Below are positions 44,167 through 52,701 of a stretch of DNA of 56,755 nucleotides, one piece after another; positions within the stretch are counted from its first letter, which is position 1; each line of letters begins with the position of its first letter. The DNA is from Clostridiales bacterium (GTDB taxonomy: Bacteria; Bacillota; Clostridia; Saccharofermentanales; Saccharofermentanaceae): positions 1-56,755 of the forward strand of contig JAFWQC010000090.1 of the NCBI GenBank assembly GCA_017509245.1, in the 5' to 3' direction. The notes under the pieces were generated by a model. The model was not told the origin of the DNA. It saw only the letters and a program-made list of their open reading frames with translations, and did no database searches. The position numbers were made by a program, and so were the translations under genes.

Positions 44167-45069
44167 TCATGCCTTACCTGCAAAAGACATCAGGTTATCT
44201 ATGTATTCCTTCCCTAATCCGCTTAATGTGCTGCCAGCGCGGGTAACATATATAACGGACGTTTTCTCCCTGCTGTCATAGGGAATGGCTTTATATCCCG
44301 TGCCGTTCAATTCCTCGCAGATGATGCCGGAGCAAAGGGTATAACCGTTTAAACCGACCATCATGTTGAGCATGGTTCCCCTGTCATTAACCTTTATGAT
44401 CTTCCTCCTCTCGAACATGCTGACAGGCTCTTCGGCCAGGTATATCGGGTTCTCTTCACCCTGATTAAATGTAAGGCAAGGATAGGGCTCCAAATCGTGG
44501 TTTGTCAGTTTCTTTTTGTTCGCGAGCGGGTGATCCGAAGACAGATAAACAAACACCTTGCAGTCGAATAATTTCTGATACTCCAGATTATTTATTCTTA
44601 GATACTTCAACAAGAAGTTGTGATTATATTCATCCAGATGGATGATCCCTATCTCGGATCTGAAGGTTCTGACATCATTGATCACTTCAGATGTCTTCCC
44701 TTCGTATATAGAGAATTCGTATTTCTCAGGATCATGGTTTTCGATCAGTTCGATATAAGACTTAACTGCAAAAGTATAGTGCTGCGCTGATACTCCGAAT
44801 CTCTTCTTCTGCTCCTTATCAATGTATCTCTCTTTGAGAAGGTCGTACTGCGCCACCACCTGTCTTGCATAGACGATGAAGTCAGCGCCCTCCGATGTCG
44901 TCGTTACGCCTCTGTTCGATCTCTCGAAGATAGTGATCCCGATCTCATCTTCTAGATCTCTTATCGCATCGGATATCGCAGGCTGCGAGACAAAGAATCT
45001 CTGTGCCGTCTTGTTTATCGATTTCTCATCTGCCGTTGTTATCGCATACATCAGCTGCTGCAAAGTCAT
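44167..45069 (-). CDS. LysR-family regulator, probable activator of the nitrogenase-like operon
   Basis: A 300-residue LysR protein: the helix-turn-helix (residues 1-60, including FFVSQPAISDAIRDLEDEIG) and a periplasmic-binding-type effector domain. It is directly upstream of the DKHB operon and about 50% alike by eye to the second LysR at 46439-47353. Related CysB/Cbl-type regulators sense sulfate or O-acetylserine; this one is not close enough to name. Its mRNA begins with a leader ORF and terminator, so its amount is probably set by Cys and Met supply. AGAGGAG precedes ATG 45069. Confidence 0.9.
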   Translation of the reverse strand: MTLQQLMYAITTADEKSINKTAQRFFVSQPAISDAIRDLEDEIGITIFERSNRGVTTTSEGADFIVYARQVVAQYDLLKERYIDKEQKKRFGVSAQHYTFAVKSYIELIENHDPEKYEFSIYEGKTSEVINDVRTFRSEIGIIHLDEYNHNFLLKYLRINNLEYQKLFDCKVFVYLSSDHPLANKKKLTNHDLEPYPCLTFNQGEENPIYLAEEPVSMFERRKIIKVNDRGTMLNMMVGLNGYTLCSGIICEELNGTGYKAIPYDSREKTSVIYVTRAGSTLSGLGKEYIDNLMSFAGKA

Positions 45070-45107
45070 GTGTATATTCTCCTCTAACGTATCTCATGTC
45101 ATAAAAA

Positions 45108-45139
45108 AGCCCGGGAAAGCTTGCGCTGGTCCCCGGGCT
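45108..45139 (-). terminator. Attenuator terminator in front of the LysR gene
   Basis: On the minus strand AGCCCGGG(G) and (T)CCCGGGCT form an eight-base GC-rich stem with six T residues after it, between the leader ORF stop and the LysR gene. A CCCGGG inside leader codons 19-21 (45214-45219) could pair with the 5' arm instead. Confidence 0.8.
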
Positions 45140-45173
45140 GATATTCCGTATCGTGCATCCTTATGCGAATGTT

Positions 45174-45275
45174 CTATCTGCATACCGACATGATGCACCC
45201 GTCAATACTATTGCCCGGGAACTTCAGCATTCGACAACACATCATGTTGCTGTTTGTCATGGTAATGCCTGTCAT
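45174..45275 (-). CDS. Met- and Cys-rich leader peptide (candidate attenuator)
   Basis: A 33-codon ORF with a strong AGGAGG six bases before ATG 45275 and a canonical promoter 30 bases further up. The product starts MTGITMTNSNMMCCRM and continues LKFPGNSIDG then CIMSVCR: six Met (five plus the start) and four Cys in 33 residues, with the tandem MMCC at 11-14. It is followed by a strong terminator before the LysR gene. This is the layout of a transcription attenuator sensing charged tRNA-Met/Cys. No function beyond control is implied. Confidence 0.7.
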   Translation of the reverse strand: MTGITMTNSNMMCCRMLKFPGNSIDGCIMSVCR

Positions 45276-45305
45276 ATCGATCCTCCTCTTCTCAGATTAT
45301 GTGGA

Positions 45306-45339
45306 ATAGTAACGTAATTCACCTACTATGTCAATAGGT
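45306..45339 (-). promoter_or_regulatory. Leader-peptide promoter with CCTATTGA-type dyad
   Basis: On the minus strand TTGACA (45329-45334), a 17-base spacer and TACTAT (45306-45311). The -35 box lies in ACCTATTGACATAGTAGGT (complement at 45321-45339), the same dyad class as at the suf promoter and both RNA promoters, so the leader and LysR gene may answer to the same repressor as well. Confidence 0.75.
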
Positions 45340-45540
45340 TTATCTGTTAAAGTCTTTTGATACTTCAGTAAAGGAACGCATTCCTTTTATGTAATCATCA
45401 TATGCGGATTCAGGATCTTTGCCGTGAAAGACTTTGCAAAGGCCGCACATATCGCAGTCAGCGATACAGGGAAATCTGTTCTTTATATATTCCCTGCGAT
45501 CCGTCTCTGTTGATGCATGGATATCAGGCGCGCCGGTCAT
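45340..45540 (-). CDS. Small CX3CX2CX2C protein, second of a tandem pair
   Basis: A 66-residue protein starting MTGAPDIHASTETDRREYI and carrying FPCIADCDMCGLCKVF (CX3CX2CX2C), then DYIKGMRSFTEVSKDF. ATG 45540 overlaps the stop of the preceding gene (ATGA), so the pair is co-translated; a longer in-frame start would run through that gene. It may bind an Fe-S cluster or zinc. It ends just before the leader promoter. Confidence 0.75.
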   Translation of the reverse strand: MTGAPDIHASTETDRREYIKNRFPCIADCDMCGLCKVFHGKDPESAYDDYIKGMRSFTEVSKDFNR

Positions 45541-45758
45541 TGGATCTGCCTGTTCTGACGGTATTCTTCCATATAGCCCATGTTGATATCGCGGATCTCG
45601 CGCTTGCCGTCGATATAATCCTGATAGATATCCCACGGACTGCCGCCTCCGAGCCAGCATGAAGAACAGTTCTCGCATCCGCCGCCGCAGTCAAGGGAAG
45701 CCTTTACGATCGCTTCTCTTTCTTCCCTGGTAGTGTCTTTGATAAGGATAGACTTCAT
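45537..45758 (-). CDS. Small CX3CX2CX2C protein, first of a tandem pair
   Basis: A 73-residue protein of a small family I recognise only by its look in Clostridia (MKSILIKDTTREEREAIVK at the start). It has DCGGGCENCSSCW (CX3CX2CX2C) and YQDYIDGKREIRDINMGY, which aligns with DYIKGMRSFTEVSK of its neighbour. Likely a small Fe-S or metal carrier in the sulfur operon. Confidence 0.78.
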   Translation of the reverse strand: MKSILIKDTTREEREAIVKASLDCGGGCENCSSCWLGGGSPWDIYQDYIDGKREIRDINMGYMEEYRQNRQIQ

Positions 45759-45773
45759 AAGATGTCTCCTTTG

Positions 45774-46370
45774 TTATCCTTCAGCCGCCATCTCCGAATT
45801 GATAAGATCTTCATTGGCAGCCATTGCCTGCAACGTCATCTTAAGGAGCTTGTCAAGTTCCCAGCCCAATTGCTCTGCACCGCGCTCGATAACTTCTCGT
45901 GAGCATCCTGCAGCAAAACCCTTGCTCTTATACTTCTTCTTAAGGGATTTGAGTTCCATGTCCTTCGTGCTTTTCGAAGGCCTCATAAGAGCTGCTGCCC
46001 AAATAAGACCTGTAAGTTCGTCGGCTGCGAAAAGCACCTTCTCCATCTCATGAACAGGCTCGACATCGATAGTCGTGCCGCACCCTACAGTAATGCCGTA
46101 ACCATGCGAGCAGACAGCATGGATGATATCATCGCCGAAGCCGTTCTCACGAAGGAGTTCAGGTGCCTTAAGGCAGTGCTCTTCAGGATAGAGCTCAAAG
46201 TCGATATCGTGAAGCAAGCCAACGATGCCCCAGTATTCTGCCTCATCAGCAAAGCCTAATTCAGACGCGTACCACTTCATTACCGCCTCAACAGTCAGCG
46301 CATGCTGGATGTGGAACGGGTCTTTGTTATATTTCTTAAGAACTGCAAATGCTTCGTCACGTGTGCTCAT
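45774..46370 (-). CDS. HD-domain hydrolase
   Basis: A 198-residue HD protein: IQHALTVEAVM, GLLHDIDFELYPEEH (HD pair) and later FAADELTGLI with the final Asp. HD hydrolases of this length often act on nucleotides or their monophosphates. It lies between the second LysR and the small Cys-rich proteins on the same strand, so probably in one transcript. Confidence 0.85.
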   Translation of the reverse strand: MSTRDEAFAVLKKYNKDPFHIQHALTVEAVMKWYASELGFADEAEYWGIVGLLHDIDFELYPEEHCLKAPELLRENGFGDDIIHAVCSHGYGITVGCGTTIDVEPVHEMEKVLFAADELTGLIWAAALMRPSKSTKDMELKSLKKKYKSKGFAAGCSREVIERGAEQLGWELDKLLKMTLQAMAANEDLINSEMAAEG

Positions 46371-46438
46371 GTCATTACTCCTGAACGTAAAACTATATAA
46401 TTATAAACCTGCTTAAGTGATATGTTAAAGCAACAGTC

Positions 46439-47353
46439 TCAGGCAAGTTTAAGGATCTTCTTTACTTCTGCGATATAGCCTTCAGTAAGGGATCCCAGCT
46501 CGATATTATTCTTGGTGATATAGCCGATGTGCATGACCGCATCGTCGCCGTCGCCTTTGAACCTGATCATCTTATACTGCTGGCCGTTTACGTCGTCGCA
46601 GATTATTCCGGAGCAGAGCGTATAACCGTTAAGTTCGTTCATAAGATTAAGTCCGGTTCCTCTGTCGATTACCTTTATCCGTCTCGGATAATCTTTCTCT
46701 GCAAGTATCTCTTCTGCATAGTAGATCGGGTCTCCGTCGCCCTGCTCAAAGGTAAGGCACGGATATGGCACCAGGTCTTCCATGGTAATCTCTTCGCGGT
46801 CAGCCAGAGGGTGCGTCTTCGTGATATATACGCAGGCCTTGCAGTCGATGAGCGGCGTGAAATGCAGATCGTTGTCGCGGAGCTTCTTCTCAATGACCTT
46901 CCTGTTATATTCGCTGATAAATAAGATCCCGATGTCGCTCTTCATGGAGCCGACATCGTCGATCACGTCGCGTGTCATCGTCTCCCTGAATGCGAATTCG
47001 TATTTCGCGAGATCGAAATCCTTTACGAATTCGGTGAAAGCCTTTATTGCGAACGAATAGTGCTGCGTGGAGATGCCGAAACGCCTCTTGCGTTCCGCAG
47101 AACCGATGAAGCGGTCCTTCAATATCTCATACTGCTGGCTTACCTGCTTGGCATAGATGATGAATTCCCTGCCTTCAGGCGTTAAGAGCATGCCTTTGCC
47201 GGATCTTACGAATATCGAGAATCCCAATTCATTCTCTAATTCCTTTATCGCTTTGGTAAGCGAAGGCTGTGTTATGTAAAGCGTCTCTGCGGCGCGGTTC
47301 ATCGAGCCTGATTCGGTAATCGTTATCGCATAGAATAACTGTTGGATCGTCAT
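46439..47353 (-). CDS. LysR-family regulator, paralogue of the one at 44167
   Basis: A 304-residue LysR protein with helix-turn-helix LYITQPSLTKAIKELENELG. It aligns along its whole length with the LysR at 44167-45069 (TIQQLFYAIT, FGISTQHYSFAIKAF, NGYTLCSGIICDDVNG). ATG 47353 is preferred over an in-frame TTG at 47386 because AAGGATGG lies nine bases before it and the paralogue starts at the same place. The TATAAC-type dyad upstream suggests autoregulation. Confidence 0.9.
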   Translation of the reverse strand: MTIQQLFYAITITESGSMNRAAETLYITQPSLTKAIKELENELGFSIFVRSGKGMLLTPEGREFIIYAKQVSQQYEILKDRFIGSAERKRRFGISTQHYSFAIKAFTEFVKDFDLAKYEFAFRETMTRDVIDDVGSMKSDIGILFISEYNRKVIEKKLRDNDLHFTPLIDCKACVYITKTHPLADREEITMEDLVPYPCLTFEQGDGDPIYYAEEILAEKDYPRRIKVIDRGTGLNLMNELNGYTLCSGIICDDVNGQQYKMIRFKGDGDDAVMHIGYITKNNIELGSLTEGYIAEVKKILKLA

Positions 47354-47404
47354 ATATTCCAACCATCCTTGATTTTTGATTACCAATTGTATTTCATTTC
47401 CGGG

Positions 47405-47452
47405 ATTCGAAATAATACGAATTTCCGATAACCAAATATAACTTTTGGTTAT
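47405..47452. promoter_or_regulatory. LysR-type operators before the second LysR gene
   Basis: ATAACCAAA and TTTTGGTTAT arms (47428-47452, six bases apart) form a large dyad, with a second, ATTCG/CGAAT (47405-47422), beside it. The word ATAATACGAAT recurs upstream of the nitrogenase-like operon (44117-44127), so the two LysR proteins may read the same sites. Confidence 0.55.
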
Positions 47453-47478
47453 AGAAAGAAATAGTCATTATGAATCTT

Positions 47479-48150
47479 TCAGACTACTTCTTTAAGGCTT
47501 CCCTGATCCATTTCAAGGACTCTTGTTGCATAGCCCAAAGTCTCTTTCTGATGGGTAACGACAATTACTGCCGTGCCTTCGGATGCGATGTCTCTGAATA
47601 TCTCCATGACTTTGAAAGTATTGGCAGAATCAAGGCTTCCCGTGGGCTCATCAGCGATTATGAGAGAAGGCTTGTTGATGACTGCTCTTGCGATCGTAGC
47701 TCTTCTCATCTCTCCGCCTGAAAGATCAGACGGGTATTCATCCAGAAGGTCAGTAATACCAAGCTTATCAGATACTTCAAGAAGCCTTTCCTCAGAAGGT
47801 CTTTCCAATCCTCCGATAGTAAAAGGGAAAAGGATATTCTCTCTTACAGTAAGTGCGGAAAGAAGGCTCTCACCCTGCGGGATATACTTGATCTTCTGAT
47901 TTCTGATCTTTGAGATCTCCTTATCACCTGTTTCCTTTAATGATCTGCCGTCGATAATAACAGCGCCTGATGTAGGATCAGTAAGACCTGTAAGGAGATT
48001 TAAAAATGTCGTCTTACCACTTCCGGATTCGCCTTCGATCATGACGAAATCACCGGGTTCGATCGTAAAATCTATATCGTCAACAGCGCGGAAAGTCTTC
48101 CCGCGCCTGTTATATTCTTTAACAAGTTTTTGTGCTTCAAGAAAAGCCAT
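47479..48150 (-). CDS. LolD/MacB-type ABC ATPase
   Basis: A 223-residue ATPase: Walker A GESGSGKTT, signature LSGGEMRRA, Walker B LIIADEPTGSLD. With the FtsX-like permease upstream it forms a MacB-class transporter, which usually moves peptides, lipoproteins or antibiotics out of the membrane. It is the last gene of the six-gene ssuACB-DUF4418-FtsX-ATPase unit. Confidence 0.9.
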   Translation of the reverse strand: MAFLEAQKLVKEYNRRGKTFRAVDDIDFTIEPGDFVMIEGESGSGKTTFLNLLTGLTDPTSGAVIIDGRSLKETGDKEISKIRNQKIKYIPQGESLLSALTVRENILFPFTIGGLERPSEERLLEVSDKLGITDLLDEYPSDLSGGEMRRATIARAVINKPSLIIADEPTGSLDSANTFKVMEIFRDIASEGTAVIVVTHQKETLGYATRVLEMDQGSLKEVV

Positions 48151-48151
48151 C

Positions 48152-49360
48152 TTATTCTCCCGTCCTCATCGTGTAATATGTCTCGGCATGTGCAAGACTT
48201 AATGTCGAGAGGAATGATGAAAGTGATCCGAACAATATTGTTACGAGAACTCCGATCATGCCGTAAAGGATAACTGCAGCCACAGAAGGCATGAGGTACG
48301 GAACATCCAATGAATTCTCGATATAGTGATTAAAAGGAAATACTGTAAGTATTCCCAGGACAAGGCCAATAATGCCGCCTGCTGCGCCGATCGTAATGCC
48401 TTCTGTAAGAGAGAAAAAGCAGATGCGGCGGGAAGACGTTCCTAATATCCTTAATACGGCAAATTCCTTTTTCCTCTCGTGGAAGATGACTGAGAAAAAC
48501 AGGATCATCGTAAGGAATGAAAATACAAGGAGCACTGTCAAAGTCACATTGATTATATTCTCGACAGAACCGAGCTTAACTTCGACATCACTGATAAGTT
48601 TATCTGTCTCGATGAATTTGATGCCGCCGGCTCTGTTATAGATCTCCTTTTCGACAGCTGTGATATCTGCATCATCGCTGACGCGGAGAAGGACTGTCGA
48701 TACCCATGCGCCGTCATCCTCGGGATTTAAGAACTGATATCCCTTATCCTTTGCATCATTTAAGATCCCATGCATAGTATCTCTCGACATGAAGACCGAA
48801 TGATCAAGGCCTGTAGCGGTCTCGCCGAGCTTGCCTGCGACACTGTATTCATTGCCGTAGAACTTGACTTTGCCATTGGACAGAGGTGTTACTTCGCTTC
48901 CGATGATAACGCTGCCGTTAGATACATCTGAAGTTACTCTCTCATCGATCCATGGATTGATAACAAAGTCTGTATCAGGATCGAAAGCAATGAGCTGAAC
49001 TCTTGTGGAGCAGCAGTCTGAAGATAATGATGTGAAATAGAACTGGCTGGTGGCACATTCAACGCCTTCTATCTCCGCAGCAGCTGTTGCCACAGCAACG
49101 TCCATATAGAAGAACTCAGGCTCGCCTGTAAGAAGGATATTGCGCGCTTCGATCTCAGAAGATTCAGGAACGATCATGAGATCTGCTCCCATTCTCTCCT
49201 GCATTCTTTCAATACCGTTATTAAGCGACGCTTTTAATGCCAGGCCTACGAAAAGAGCATAAGATCCGATCACGGCAGCAAGCATCAGGCAAAAGGACCG
49301 GTATGGCCTTTTCCTGATGTTCCTGATGCCAAATCTGAAACTTTCATTAAATGCTGACAT
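48152..49360 (-). CDS. FtsX-like ABC permease
   Basis: A 402-residue permease with one N-terminal helix (about 23-45), a large outer domain (about 60-260) and three C-terminal helices, the FtsX/MacB layout. ATG 49360 lies one base past the upstream stop; a start further up (49399) would overlap that gene. The substrate is unknown; the position beside a sulfonate importer is suggestive only. Confidence 0.88.
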   Translation of the reverse strand: MSAFNESFRFGIRNIRKRPYRSFCLMLAAVIGSYALFVGLALKASLNNGIERMQERMGADLMIVPESSEIEARNILLTGEPEFFYMDVAVATAAAEIEGVECATSQFYFTSLSSDCCSTRVQLIAFDPDTDFVINPWIDERVTSDVSNGSVIIGSEVTPLSNGKVKFYGNEYSVAGKLGETATGLDHSVFMSRDTMHGILNDAKDKGYQFLNPEDDGAWVSTVLLRVSDDADITAVEKEIYNRAGGIKFIETDKLISDVEVKLGSVENIINVTLTVLLVFSFLTMILFFSVIFHERKKEFAVLRILGTSSRRICFFSLTEGITIGAAGGIIGLVLGILTVFPFNHYIENSLDVPYLMPSVAAVILYGMIGVLVTILFGSLSSFLSTLSLAHAETYYTMRTGE

Positions 49361-49361
49361 C

Positions 49362-49766
49362 TTAAGCTTTCTTCTTTGAGATGACATAAGATGCTGCATT
49401 GATGAGAGCAGTTACGATGATAAGAGAACCTGCGATGATAAGTGCAGGCTTTGTTCCTGAATGGCAGGGCATGTCAGAAGAGCCGCATACTCCGATCACA
49501 ACTGTCGGGATAAGGATCACCAGAACACCGTTGATCGCTGATGCAACTGCATAAGCAGCCCCTGCTGCCTTCTCTTTTGACAATACGATAAGAAGACCTA
49601 AAATGATCGTCGCGATGCCTACTGCGACTTCAGTCTGTGATGTCCAGTGACACTTCATGAACTTGCCGTCCATTGCTGCGCACACCTTGAATATCACTGT
49701 CGGAATGAGGGCTGTAAGAAGTCCTAATACGGCAATTACAATGCCTGTTATCTTTGTCTTGTTCAT
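49362..49766 (-). CDS. DUF4418 membrane protein
   Basis: A 134-residue protein with four membrane helices. GKFMKCHWTSQTEVAVGIA and DMPCHSGTKPAL are characteristic of DUF4418: CHW and C..CH-type motifs near membrane ends that might bind metal or form disulfides. ATG 49766 is decided by GGAGAAA; the in-frame extension upstream overlaps ssuB. Function unknown; found with FtsX-type transporters in Clostridia. Confidence 0.85.
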   Translation of the reverse strand: MNKTKITGIVIAVLGLLTALIPTVIFKVCAAMDGKFMKCHWTSQTEVAVGIATIILGLLIVLSKEKAAGAAYAVASAINGVLVILIPTVVIGVCGSSDMPCHSGTKPALIIAGSLIIVTALINAASYVISKKKA

Positions 49767-49785
49767 ATTGATTTCTCCGTTTTTC

Positions 49786-50586
49786 TTAAATGTTATATTC
49801 CGGCTCGGGATGAGCTGTCGCAAGGTCGAATTTCTGCAGGAGCTTCCTTCTCATTGCAAGAAATTCCACTTCGCCTCTCTGCCTCGGATGAGGGATATTA
49901 ACATCGATGATGTTGCTGATCTTGCCCGGTCTCGGCGTCATTATGACGATCCTGTCCGACAGGTAGATAGCTTCATCGATGTCATGTGTGACCAGCACCA
50001 TCGTTATGCCGTTGAGCCTGTGAAGTTCCAGGAGTTTGTCCTGGATATCAGCTCTGGTGAATGAATCGAGTGCGCCCATGGGCTCATCCAGAAGGAGCAT
50101 CTTCGGTTCGTTTATAAGTGTTCTTGCGATCGCAACTCTCTGAGCCATACCGCCGCTTATCTGATAAGGATATGAATCCTCAAATCCGTTAAGTCCGACA
50201 AGCTCGATATATTTTGCGACTTCGCTCTTCTTCTGTTTATATACACGTCTTGTCTTAAGTCCGTATGCTATATTCTGCTCAACTGTAAGCCAGTTAAAAA
50301 GACCACCCTGCTGGAAAACATAACCGCGCTCGGGATCGGGCTTTTTTATCGGATGATCTTCCATCACGATCGTGCCTGAATCCGGCTTATCAAGACCTGC
50401 GATAGATCTTAAGAGCGTTGTCTTTCCGCACCCTGAAGCACCTATTATCGAGATGAACTCGCCGCGCTTTACCTTGAGGCTTACGTCCTCCAGTGCTTCG
50501 ACATCAGCGCCGTCATCGTCTTTATAAATACGTCTTAAGTTCTCGATCGTAAGAATGTAATCTTCATTGTTGTTATTGTCTGCCAT
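49786..50586 (-). CDS. SsuB/TauB-type ABC ATPase
   Basis: A 266-residue ATPase: GASGCGKTTL Walker A, signature ISGGMAQRVAIAR and Walker B MLLLDEPMGALDS, all typical of nitrate/sulfonate/taurine importers. ATG 50586 overlaps the permease stop (TAATG). It drives uptake of a sulfonate or similar compound. Confidence 0.9.
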   Translation of the reverse strand: MADNNNNEDYILTIENLRRIYKDDDGADVEALEDVSLKVKRGEFISIIGASGCGKTTLLRSIAGLDKPDSGTIVMEDHPIKKPDPERGYVFQQGGLFNWLTVEQNIAYGLKTRRVYKQKKSEVAKYIELVGLNGFEDSYPYQISGGMAQRVAIARTLINEPKMLLLDEPMGALDSFTRADIQDKLLELHRLNGITMVLVTHDIDEAIYLSDRIVIMTPRPGKISNIIDVNIPHPRQRGEVEFLAMRRKLLQKFDLATAHPEPEYNI

Positions 50587-51575
50587 TATCTTACGAGTCC
50601 CTTCTGCCATCTTAAGGCGTATTTCTGGATCCTCTCAAGGATCGCTGTAATGAAGCTGAACAACACTGCCATTACTATGATCGCAGCGAAAACCTTATAG
50701 TAAGCGCTCCACACCTTGGAGAGATTGATGTAGTAACCGAGGCCTCCCGGCTGACCCATCATCTCCGCCATTACGAGCGTTGTAAATGCAAATGCATTCG
50801 CTGTCGAGATGCCTGTAAAGATCTGGGGCATCGCATGTGGCACTGCCACTCTGAACACGAGGTCGAATGTGTTGGAACCGAGTGTTCTCGCAGCTTCGAA
50901 CTGCACCTTCGGCGTCGACTTGATGCCCTGGGCAGTAAGGCTCGTAACCGGGAACCATACGCAGATCACGATAAGGAATACCGCTGCTGCGAAAGGTGTC
51001 GGAAGGAGCGTTAAAGCAAAAGGCATCCAGGCTACCGCCGGAATTACACCCGTAACATTAAGTACGGGTGTAACCCAGTAGTATACCTTCGGGAACCAGC
51101 CTATAAGGATGCCGGTACCGACTCCGAAAATAACGCCTGAGATAAATCCTGCTGCATAAAGCCTTAATGAATAAAGTGTATTCTCCAGCACGAACTGGGG
51201 CTCTATGAGAAACGCTTCGATTATTCCTGCAGGACCGGGGAAAAACGGCTGAGGCAAAACCTGCCATTTGGTTCCCAGAAGGTCCCACAGCAAAAGGCCT
51301 ATACCTGATGCAAATCTTAATGGTGCACCCTTAACAAACTTCTTCCATTTGTCGTGGTCCCTGAGAGATACAAGTCCTAATACAAGGAACAGGGCAGCCA
51401 GGACATAGAGCACGATCCTGTAAGCGGTGTTTATGGTTATGAATGCGCTGCCCACAGGATAATCGACGATCTCAACCGGTGCCGTGATGGGGATCAGGGC
51501 ATTCAGAAGTGCCGCGGCCAGAAAACCTGTTACTGACAGTGCCAGCCCATAGATGACGGAACTCTTCTTTATCAT
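50586..51575 (-). CDS. SsuC/TauC-type ABC permease
   Basis: A 329-residue permease. The usual core (residues about 95-325) has the EAARTLGSNTFDLVFRVAVPHAMP coupling loop and AEMMGQPGGLGYYI of SsuC/TauC. An N-terminal extension of about 80 residues adds one or two helices. It forms the channel of the sulfonate-type importer. Confidence 0.9.
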   Translation of the reverse strand: MIKKSSVIYGLALSVTGFLAAALLNALIPITAPVEIVDYPVGSAFITINTAYRIVLYVLAALFLVLGLVSLRDHDKWKKFVKGAPLRFASGIGLLLWDLLGTKWQVLPQPFFPGPAGIIEAFLIEPQFVLENTLYSLRLYAAGFISGVIFGVGTGILIGWFPKVYYWVTPVLNVTGVIPAVAWMPFALTLLPTPFAAAVFLIVICVWFPVTSLTAQGIKSTPKVQFEAARTLGSNTFDLVFRVAVPHAMPQIFTGISTANAFAFTTLVMAEMMGQPGGLGYYINLSKVWSAYYKVFAAIIVMAVLFSFITAILERIQKYALRWQKGLVR

Positions 51576-51577
51576 TT

Positions 51578-52621
51578 TCAGCCGTCCACTTTTACATCAA
51601 CGAAGTACCTGGAAGTATAAGTATCCGCATCCGTCTTGAGATAACCGATATCGTAGAGCTGCTGTGCAAAATAATGTACATCTTCCTGAACATTGAATGC
51701 ACCCGCCTGACGCTGTTCATATGAAGGATAGTTATATGAAGTGATGAGTTCGATCGCCAGTTCACGGTCTTCGATCTGCGAATACTTGCCGTTGATGATG
51801 ATGTCCACTGCCTTCTCGGGATTCTTGTTGATAAAGTCCTGTGCTTTTCTGTATGCCCTGAGAAGCGCTGCAACTTCTTCAGGATTCTTCTCATACAGGA
51901 CTTTTGATGCATACAAGAAGCAGCATGCCTTGCCTGCAAAAGGCTCATCCTTTGTAATATCAAGGATCGTAATAACTTTTCCTGCCTTCTCGGCTACGCT
52001 CGCGAGCGGGTCCCACATTGCTGCGGCATCAATATCACCCTTATAGAGAGCTTCAAGTTCGAGGTTGCCGTCTGCAAAAGGAAGGAATTCAACCTGATGG
52101 TCTTCCTGACGTGCTGAGATACCTGCATTCTCGAGCCATACACTTGCTACCTGATGAGGTGTTCCTCCGACTTCATCGACACCGATCTTGAGACCCTTAA
52201 GATCTTCAGGTGTTCTAATGTCGGAATCAGGACGTACAACGATCTTGATGCATCCGTCGTGGAGCTTATCTACAACGACTGTGTTAACGCCCTGCTCCAT
52301 TGAGGGGAAGAACTGGAAGTCACCGTTAACGATCGGGATGGTTCCGTTATTAAGACCGATCTTTCTTGTCTCGGTATCAGCCGAGATCAAAGTAACATCG
52401 AAGCCTTCTTCTTTGAAGTAACCGTTCTCATAAGCAATATAGATCGGAGCACCGCATAACGATCCGTCAAGACCGGGGATATTGATCTTACCGTATTTGG
52501 GACCGGTTTCCTGCTTTGCAGCACAACCTGCAAAGGATAATGTAAGTGAGAAGAGTGTAATGACCGCTGCTGACTTCTTCAAAGCAGCGAGAACCTTCTC
52601 TTTTGTGAATCTCTGTGACAT
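51578..52621 (-). CDS. SsuA/TauA-type substrate-binding lipoprotein
   Basis: A 347-residue lipoprotein with lipobox FAGC (Cys 33) and an NMT1/SsuA-like binding fold (YIAYENGYFKEEGFDVTLIS, LKIGVDEVGGTPHQVAS). AAGGAGG seven bases upstream selects ATG 52621 over an in-frame start at 52660. It is the first gene of the sulfonate-type operon, behind a LysR-type dyad. The substrate could be an alkane sulfonate or a methylthio compound. Confidence 0.9.
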   Translation of the reverse strand: MSQRFTKEKVLAALKKSAAVITLFSLTLSFAGCAAKQETGPKYGKINIPGLDGSLCGAPIYIAYENGYFKEEGFDVTLISADTETRKIGLNNGTIPIVNGDFQFFPSMEQGVNTVVVDKLHDGCIKIVVRPDSDIRTPEDLKGLKIGVDEVGGTPHQVASVWLENAGISARQEDHQVEFLPFADGNLELEALYKGDIDAAAMWDPLASVAEKAGKVITILDITKDEPFAGKACCFLYASKVLYEKNPEEVAALLRAYRKAQDFINKNPEKAVDIIINGKYSQIEDRELAIELITSYNYPSYEQRQAGAFNVQEDVHYFAQQLYDIGYLKTDADTYTSRYFVDVKVDG

Positions 52622-52701
52622 AACTGCCGCCTCCTTTTTTGATTGAGAAGATTTAAGCACAGAGATGTTTTCGCCGCTAATTTATAAATCTCATAGAAAC
52701 C

